From NCBI GenBank assembly GCA_020636915.1, contig JACJWV010000010.1, positions 1 through 64,000 of the forward strand: a DNA stretch of 64,000 nt, given 5' to 3'. The stretch is from Nocardioides sp. Lineage in GTDB: Bacteria; Actinomycetota; Actinomycetes; Propionibacteriales; Nocardioidaceae. Position 1 is the first letter of the stretch, and each line of letters starts with the position of its first letter. The notes under the pieces are model-generated. The model was given only the letters and a program-made list of their open reading frames with translations. It was not told where the DNA came from and did no database searches. The translations under genes were made by a program, and so were the position numbers. Below are positions 59,271 through 64,000 of the stretch, one piece after another.

Positions 59271-59681
59271 ATGTCGACCTCGGAGCACGGCGGCACCACC
59301 GCCCACGGCAAGGAGCACGCGAACGGCAAGACCGTCCTGCGCGAGCTCTCGCCCCTGCACCGCGAGCTGCGCCGGGCGATCCCGGACGTCTACCAGGGCT
59401 TCGGCGAGCTGCACCGGGCCGCGTTCGCCGAGGGAGCGCTCGACCCGCGCACCAAGGAGCTGATCGCGCTCGCGATCGGCGTGGTCGAGGGCTGCGACGG
59501 CTGCATCGCCTCCCACGCCCAGGCCGCGGTCCGCGCCGGCGCCTCGCGCCAGGAGGCGGCCGAGGCGATCGGCGTCACCTTCTTGATGAAGGGCGGCCCC
59601 GCCACGATCTACGGTCCCCGGGCGTACGACGCGTTCTGCGAGTTCGCCGACGCGCTGGACGCCGGCGACGCGAAGGCCTGA
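59271..59681 (+). CDS. AhpD/carboxymuconolactone decarboxylase family protein
   Basis: A 136-residue CMD-fold protein: KTVLRELSPLHRELRRAIPD, VYQGFGELHRAAFAEGALDP, RTKELIALAIGVVEGCDGCI and ASHAQAAVRAGASRQEAAEA. The CDGC pair with HAQ downstream is the AhpD-type thiol/proton-relay active site. It could act as a thiol peroxidase or reductase. A strong AAGGAGG lies 5 nt before ATG 59271. The operator at 59205-59220 suggests induction by copper or reactive sulfur. The next small Cys-rich gene follows after 10 nt. Confidence 0.92.
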   Translation: MSTSEHGGTTAHGKEHANGKTVLRELSPLHRELRRAIPDVYQGFGELHRAAFAEGALDPRTKELIALAIGVVEGCDGCIASHAQAAVRAGASRQEAAEAIGVTFLMKGGPATIYGPRAYDAFCEFADALDAGDAKA

Positions 59682-59691
59682 GGGGACGACC

Positions 59692-59853
59692 GTGTGCCGA
59701 CCCGTCCCCTGCCGCACCTGCGAGAAGATCACCTGGTCCGGCTGCGGCCAGCACGTCGCCCAGGTCCGCGCCGTCGTCCCGGCCGAGTCCTGGTGCCCCG
59801 GCCACGCCCACGAGAACGGCTCAGGGCCGGCCTCGCGCTTCTTCCGCCGCTGA
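59692..59853 (+). CDS. 53-residue Cys-rich microprotein
   Basis: From GTG 59692 the product reads MCRPVPCRTCEKITWSGCGQ, HVAQVRAVVPAESWCPGHAH and ENGSGPASRFFRR. It has five Cys and three His; C-x4-C-x2-C near the start and TWSGCGQHV are typical of small actinobacterial zinc-ribbon-like proteins I have seen, usually annotated hypothetical. It probably binds zinc or another thiophilic metal. It follows the AhpD-like gene by 10 nt and would share its operator. GTG 59694 is out of frame, and no alternative in-frame start is closer. Confidence 0.75.
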   Translation: MCRPVPCRTCEKITWSGCGQHVAQVRAVVPAESWCPGHAHENGSGPASRFFRR

Positions 59854-59874
59854 GCCCGTGCCCAGCGCTCGGGG

Positions 59875-60081
59875 TCAGTCGGCGGTGAGATCCACGATTT
59901 CGGCGCCGGCGATCACCGAGCGCACCAGCTCGATCGCGTCGAGCGCGGCGCTCTTCCAGATGTAGCCCTGGCTCTGCGCGACGAGCTCGCCCTGGGCGTC
60001 GCGCAGCCGCCAGCGGTACTCACCGCCGGCCTCGACGACCTCGAACGTGCCCCACATCGCACTCGGGGAGTACCCGTTCAC
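59875..60081 (-). CDS. DUF1508 (YegP-like) small protein
   Basis: A 68-residue protein from GTG 60081. MWGTFEVVEAGGEYRWRLRD followed by AQGELVAQSQGYIWKSAALD and AIELVRSVIAGAEIVDLTAD is the DUF1508 beta-beta-alpha repeat, here a single copy. GAGGAG 5 nt upstream supports GTG 60081; ATG 60057 is an alternative. It is 8 nt past the MFS gene stop, so it is probably co-transcribed. Function unknown; YegP-like proteins have been linked to stress in other bacteria. Confidence 0.82.
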   Translation of the reverse strand: MNGYSPSAMWGTFEVVEAGGEYRWRLRDAQGELVAQSQGYIWKSAALDAIELVRSVIAGAEIVDLTAD

Positions 60082-60089
60082 GCGGCTCC

Positions 60090-61784
60090 TCACGCGCTGG
60101 ACTGGACCGTCTCGCCCACCGGGCGGCTCGGCAGCAGCCGGGTGAAGAAGATCGCCACCAGCGTGATCAGGCCGAGCACCGACAGGCTGATCCGCAACCC
60201 GTCGATCCGGGCGGCCGTGTTCTCGTCGACCACCGCCTGCGCCGTCGTCGGGTCCACCCCGGCGTCCGTCAGAGCCTGGTCCAGCAACTCGTCGGAGAGG
60301 AACGGGATCCCGCCCGCGAGGTCGACCGACGCCTGCTGCACGACGGCGTCCGGCACGTCGGGGTTGGTCGCGATGCCCGCCAGGAACGAGGCCGTCAGGG
60401 CACTGATCAGGACCGAGCCGGCCAGGGCCGTGCCCAAGGAGGCGCCGAGGTTGGTCGCGGTGTTCTGCAACCCGCCGACCTCGCCGCTCATCTCGTCGGG
60501 CATCGCCGACACCGTCACCGCGCCGAGCTGCGAGGCGAGCGCACCGACACCGAGCCCGGCGAAGAGCAGCGGAACCGTGACGATCGCGGCACCGGCGCCG
60601 ACCTCGAGCGCGGCGACCAGGGAGATGATCCCCGCGAGCAGGGCGGCCAGGCCCCAGGTCACGACCCGTCGCGGCGAGGCGCGCGGCCACAGCCGGGGTA
60701 CGCCGGTGGCCGCGAGCAGCAGCGTCACGGACAGCGGCAGCAGCCGCACGCCCGTCTCCAGGGCGCTGAGCCCGAGCGCGACCGACAAGAAGAGCGGGAT
60801 CGTGAAGAAGAGCCCGGCCTGGATGAGGAACTGGAAGAAGAACATCGTCAGTCCGCCGGCGAGCTGCCGGTCCCCGAGCATCGACGTCTGCACCAGCGGC
60901 TCGCGCCCGGTCGCGACCCGGTGCTCCTCCCACCAGAAGAAGATCCGGACGACGACGAGACCGGCCAGCACCAGCCACACCGTCACGGACAGGCCTGCCA
61001 CGTCCGGGGCCCCGGGCTTCGGCAGCACCCAGCCCCACTCGCCGGACCGCAGCACGCCGTACACCGCCATGCCGAGCCCAGCGGCCGACAGCAGGATCCC
61101 GACCACGTCCAGCGGCTTGCGCTCCTCCGGCGGCACGTCGGTGATCTTGCGCGCGGCCGCGAGGATCGCGACGACGATCACGACCTCGCCGGCGAACACC
61201 AGTCGCCACGTCCACCACGTCGTGACCGCGCCGCCGATCAGCGGCCCTGCCGCGACGGCGATGGCACCGGCCGCCGCCACCAGTCCGTAGGCACGCGGCC
61301 GCTCGGCCGCCGGGAAGTTGCTGGCGACCAGCGCGACGATCGCCGGCATGATCAGCGCCGCACCGAGGCCCTCGAGGACCGACCAGCCGACGACGAGGAC
61401 CGCGAGGTTGGGGGCGAGCGCGGTCGTGAACGACCCGGCCCCGTAGATCACGCAGCCGATCGAGAACGCCCGCCGGCGGCCGATCATCGTGCCGATCTTG
61501 CCGCCGGTGATCATCATCGTGGCCATCACCAGCGTGTAGAGGGTGATCGCGGTCTGCACGCCCGTCACCGTCGTGCCGACGTCCGCGGCGACCTGGGCGA
61601 TCGAGACGTTCATGACCGAGCTGTCCAGCGTCATGAGGAACTGCGAGGAGGCGAGGGTGAGCAGCACCAGCCCGGCGCCGGTCCTGGTCGCGGCGGACGT
61701 GTTCACCACGGCATCGTGATGGGCAGGCGGGTGGCCCGGCACCACCCGGGCCGGGGTGGTGGCGACGGGTCGACCTCGGACCAT
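60090..61784 (-). CDS. MFS multidrug efflux transporter, DHA2 (14-helix) type
   Basis: A 564-residue proton-driven exporter. Motifs: LLTLASSQFLMTLDSSVMNV (DHA2 helix 1), GGKIGTMIGRRRAFSIGCVI (motif A), LEGLGAALIMPAIVALVASN and GLVAAAGAIAVAAGPLIGGA (motif C), with about 14 hydrophobic segments. An acidic external loop of about 60 residues (SDELLDQALTDAGVDPTTAQ) precedes the last helix. ATG 61784 is 6 nt from a -10-like CATAGT, suggesting a leaderless transcript; GTG 61709 is an alternative start that would remove a Pro-rich leader. It is divergent from the MarR-GNAT gene by 20 nt and presumably controlled by it. Confidence 0.92.
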   Translation of the reverse strand: MVRGRPVATTPARVVPGHPPAHHDAVVNTSAATRTGAGLVLLTLASSQFLMTLDSSVMNVSIAQVAADVGTTVTGVQTAITLYTLVMATMMITGGKIGTMIGRRRAFSIGCVIYGAGSFTTALAPNLAVLVVGWSVLEGLGAALIMPAIVALVASNFPAAERPRAYGLVAAAGAIAVAAGPLIGGAVTTWWTWRLVFAGEVVIVVAILAAARKITDVPPEERKPLDVVGILLSAAGLGMAVYGVLRSGEWGWVLPKPGAPDVAGLSVTVWLVLAGLVVVRIFFWWEEHRVATGREPLVQTSMLGDRQLAGGLTMFFFQFLIQAGLFFTIPLFLSVALGLSALETGVRLLPLSVTLLLAATGVPRLWPRASPRRVVTWGLAALLAGIISLVAALEVGAGAAIVTVPLLFAGLGVGALASQLGAVTVSAMPDEMSGEVGGLQNTATNLGASLGTALAGSVLISALTASFLAGIATNPDVPDAVVQQASVDLAGGIPFLSDELLDQALTDAGVDPTTAQAVVDENTAARIDGLRISLSVLGLITLVAIFFTRLLPSRPVGETVQSSA

Positions 61785-61785
61785 T

Positions 61786-61803
61786 CTCTGACTATGGTCA
61801 GAG
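61786..61803. promoter_or_regulatory. CTCTGAC-TATG-GTCAGAG operator with overlapping divergent promoters
   Basis: A perfect 7-bp inverted repeat fills the 20-nt gap between the MFS and MarR-GNAT start codons. TATGGT (61793-61798) is 6 nt before ATG 61805, and on the other strand CATAGT is 6 nt before ATG 61784. A TCGACC at 61770-61775 could be the plus-strand -35 with 17-nt spacing. Bound regulator would cover both promoters. Confidence 0.7.
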
Positions 61804-61804
61804 G

Positions 61805-62665
61805 ATGTCGGACCGCACCGAGACCGCGACGCTGCGGGAGTTCAACCGGACGTGGACCCAGCGGGTCGGGGTCCTGGAGGAGTCCTTCCTCGGCACCGGC
61901 AGGCCGCTGAACGTGGCGCGCCTGCTGTTCGAGATCGGGCCCGACGGGGCGGGGGTGCGCGAGCTGCGCGACCGTCTCGACCTCGACTCGGGCTACCTGA
62001 CCCGCCTGCTGCGCCGGCTCACCGACGACGGGCTGGTGGAGCTTCGGCCCGACCCCGCGGACCGGCGGCGGCGCCTGGCCACGCTCACCCCCGCCGGCCG
62101 CGCGTCCTGGCGCGAGCTCGACGAGCGCAGCGAGGAGCTCGCCGCGCGTCTGGTGGCCCCGCTGACCCCGCGTCAGCGCGGACGGCTCATCGAGGCGCTG
62201 GCGACGGCGAACCTGCTGGTGCGGGCGGCGACGACCGCGCTGCGCGAGGTCGGCCCCGACGACCCGGTCGCGCGCGAGGCGGCCGGACGCTACTTCGCCG
62301 AGCTCGACCGGAGGTTCCCCGGCGGCTTCGACCCCGGGGTCCCCGACCACGAGGGCCGCTTCCTGGTGGCGACCAGCGCCGGCCGGCCGGTGGCGTACGG
62401 CGGCGTGCGTCCGCTCCCCGACGGGTCGGCCGAGATCAAGCGGATGTGGGTGGACGACGCGTGGCGTGGCGCCGGGCTCGGGTCGCGGATGCTGCGCGAG
62501 CTCGAGGCGCTCGCCGTACGTCGCGGGCACGGCCGGGTCGTGCTCGACACCAACCGCACGCTGGTCGAGGCGATCGCGATGTACGAGCGGGCGGGATACT
62601 CCCCCGTCGAGCGCTACAACGACAATCCGTACGCCCAGGCGTGGTTCGCCAAGGTGCTCACCTGA
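61805..62665 (+). CDS. MarR-type regulator fused to a GNAT acetyltransferase
   Basis: A 286-residue bifunctional protein. Residues 1-140 form a MarR winged helix (LNVARLLFEIGPDGAGVREL, RDRLDLDSGYLTRLLRRLTD, DGLVELRPDPADRRRRLATL). Residues 150-286 form a GNAT domain (GRFLVATSAGRPVAYGGVRP, EIKRMWVDDAWRGAGLGSRM with the acetyl-CoA loop R-x-x-G-x-G, VLDTNRTLVEAIAMYERAGY). Such fusions may sense a toxic substrate and also acetylate it. It faces the MFS gene across the operator at 61786-61803. Its 3' end overlaps the acylase gene by 8 nt. Confidence 0.94.
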   Translation: MSDRTETATLREFNRTWTQRVGVLEESFLGTGRPLNVARLLFEIGPDGAGVRELRDRLDLDSGYLTRLLRRLTDDGLVELRPDPADRRRRLATLTPAGRASWRELDERSEELAARLVAPLTPRQRGRLIEALATANLLVRAATTALREVGPDDPVAREAAGRYFAELDRRFPGGFDPGVPDHEGRFLVATSAGRPVAYGGVRPLPDGSAEIKRMWVDDAWRGAGLGSRMLRELEALAVRRGHGRVVLDTNRTLVEAIAMYERAGYSPVERYNDNPYAQAWFAKVLT

Positions 62666-64000
62666 GCCGGCGCCCACCGGGCAGCGACACGAGCTCGACC
62701 GCCGTCCAGTGCGGCAGCTGGTCGACCCGGTGGTCCCCGTGGTCGGCGGCGCCGAACGGCACCACCCACCCACCGGCGTCCCGGTCGGCCAGGTCCCACA
62801 CGTAGCGCGCGACCGAGGCCCGTGCGCACGCGTCGGTCACGCCCGGCACCGACGACGTGCAGCGCACGCAGTCGATGTCGCCGCCGAGCGGGAACGGCGG
62901 CACCGGGTCGCCCTCGGGCCGGACGACGTGCGTCTCGCCCCACGTCGCCGGGTGGCCCGCGGCGTCGGCGAGCGCCTCGGTCGCGAGCGTGGGCAGGTCG
63001 ATCCCGCAGGGCCGACCTGCCCGGACCAGGGACTCGAGCGCGAGCGCCACGCGGCCCGCGAGCGTCAGCCAGGGCGCGAGGACCGGCCCGGTCTGCGGGT
63101 CGGTGACGATCGGCTCGTCCAGGGGCGCCAGCACCGGCTGGGCCGCGACCCGCCGCGCGAGCGCCCCGCGCCAGGCGGCGAACGCGGCCGCTCCGGAGGA
63201 GTCGACGTCCATGCGCCCGTCCCAGGCGAGGATCGCGTCGCGCACCCCGGCCGGATCGGGCGGGACCGACCGCAGGAGGTCCTGGAACACCGGCGCCTGC
63301 AGCAGCAAGGTGTCGGCGTGGATCGCGGCGAAGTCGGCGGCCGTGAGGTCGGTGCGCCCGTCGAGCAGCGCCCGGACCCGCTCGGCCCGGTGGGGCGGCG
63401 CGAAGTCGGTCCCGATGGCGTCGCTCTCCGGCCCGCGCCGCTCGTTGGCCGTGACGACCTGGCCGTCGGGCGGCACCTCGTGCGCGGGCAACCGCTCCAG
63501 CCAGCCGTCCCAGGCGGCAGCCGGGTCCGTCGCCGGTACGACGCCACGCCGGTTGGCGTCGGCACGCCGCGGGACCCGGCCGGCCACGCGGTAGCGCACG
63601 TCGCCGCCGCGGTCGGCGGCCACGACGTTGTTGACCGGCTCCACCCAGCCGTCGAGCGCCGACAGGACGTCGACCGCCGTGCGTGACCGCATCAGCGGCA
63701 GGAACGAGTCGAAGCCGAGGTCCTCCAGCACGGCGCTCGGCGTCCGCAGGCTCAGGCCGCGGCCCTCCGCGACGGATCCCGCGAACACCGGTCCCCGTCG
63801 GGTCCGGAGCCAGCCATCTCCCTCCTCGGCCGGCTCCCAACCGTCCGGGCCGAGCGCCTCCACCCCGCCGGCGGTGCGACGCAGTGTCTCGGCGTAGACG
63901 TCCTCGTAGTCCGCCATCGCGTTGGTGATCGCCCAGGCGACGTCGCCGGCGTGCCCGAAGTGCTGCACGCCGGGAACCCCCGCGAAGGCGAACCCCGTGA
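62658..64000 (-). CDS. Penicillin acylase family protein (N-terminal part beyond window edge)
   Basis: The last 447 residues or so of a larger Ntn-hydrolase are visible; the frame is open to the window edge with FAFAGVPGVQHFGHAGDVAW, which matches the P-G-x-x-x-x-G-x-x-G-x-x-AW motif of the beta chain. Other family blocks: WVEPVNNVVAADRGGDVRYR, VVTANERRGPESDAIGTDFA, DGRTDLTAADFAAIHADTLL and a C-terminal GGDIDCVRCTSSVPGVTDAC. The catalytic N-terminal Ser of the beta chain lies outside the window. It would hydrolyse an acylated amine (beta-lactam, acyl-homoserine lactone or another amide); the substrate is unknown. Confidence 0.9.
   Translation of the reverse strand, partial: TGFAFAGVPGVQHFGHAGDVAWAITNAMADYEDVYAETLRRTAGGVEALGPDGWEPAEEGDGWLRTRRGPVFAGSVAEGRGLSLRTPSAVLEDLGFDSFLPLMRSRTAVDVLSALDGWVEPVNNVVAADRGGDVRYRVAGRVPRRADANRRGVVPATDPAAAWDGWLERLPAHEVPPDGQVVTANERRGPESDAIGTDFAPPHRAERVRALLDGRTDLTAADFAAIHADTLLLQAPVFQDLLRSVPPDPAGVRDAILAWDGRMDVDSSGAAAFAAWRGALARRVAAQPVLAPLDEPIVTDPQTGPVLAPWLTLAGRVALALESLVRAGRPCGIDLPTLATEALADAAGHPATWGETHVVRPEGDPVPPFPLGGDIDCVRCTSSVPGVTDACARASVARYVWDLADRDAGGWVVPFGAADHGDHRVDQLPHWTAVELVSLPGGRRLR

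Overview
The window looks like a chromosomal segment of a high-GC actinobacterium, most likely Nocardioides or a close relative (Nocardioidaceae). This rests on the very high GC content, heavy GTG-start use, a mycothiol-type (TIGR03086) protein, LAL-type LuxR regulation, DUF6325/SHOCT/DUF1269 proteins, galactofuranose genes and many apparently leaderless promoters. No phage, transposase, CRISPR array or plasmid backbone is visible. About 70 protein genes, two tRNAs (Arg-TCT, His-GTG) and many long hairpins are supported.

Layout. 1-8.2 kb is a cell-envelope block: a secreted PLD-like protein, a secreted endonuclease/exonuclease/phosphatase protein, then a minus-strand operon LCP - GT2 - GT2 - UDP-galactopyranose mutase facing a second LCP gene. 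8.2-17 kb holds acyl-CoA and phenylacetate metabolism (enoyl-CoA hydratase, PaaK, PaaI, acyl-CoA dehydrogenase), a SigB/F-type sigma factor translationally coupled to paaI-paaK, a damaged membrane-protein gene, and a secreted Ig-like protein. 17-28 kb is mostly housekeeping: ArfB, a methyltransferase, MetG, PepN, ChrA, MscS. 28-34 kb has OsmC, a truncated haemoglobin, an acidic/His-rich repeat protein next to a frameshifted membrane gene and an ECF sigma factor, a double hot-dog thioesterase, a 57-residue membrane protein divergent from a TetR regulator, a thiolase and a MarR regulator. 34-42 kb has EttA, SSB, two dynamin-like GTPases and a PrsW-type protease. 42-51 kb has aminopeptidase P, a phosphoesterase lipoprotein, and an island of DUF1269, DUF6325, SHOCT and LRAT proteins around a LAL regulator. 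51-64 kb holds GtrA, tRNA-Arg, a response regulator, an (aminodeoxyfutalosine-type?) adenosine deaminase, a DsbA/MauE pair, oligoribonuclease, tRNA-His, a secreted Thr/Pro/Asp repeat protein, a GAP-family membrane protein, an AhpD-like protein plus Cys-rich microprotein behind a CsoR/CstR-like operator, an MFS pump with a MarR-GNAT regulator, and the C-terminal part of a penicillin acylase.

How it fits together. Glf makes UDP-galactofuranose, the two GT2 enzymes can polymerise it, and LCP proteins can ligate the polymer to peptidoglycan. The acyl-CoA genes suggest aromatic or fatty acid catabolism, one branch under a stress-type sigma factor. Several 4-nt GTGA/ATGA overlaps (4387-4390, 8245-8248, 10535-10538, 10948-10951, 17420-17423, 40707-40710, 49388-49391) mark translationally coupled pairs and fix many starts.

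Most striking non-coding features: a 21-bp-phased repeat array with opposed orientations (9127-9242), a 40-nt perfect palindrome (25952-25991), 20-21 bp perfect hairpins next to both tRNAs, and a repeated -10-like hexamer + 6-8 nt + start codon arrangement indicating leaderless transcription at about eighteen genes. All functional calls come from reading the sequence; no database search was possible.
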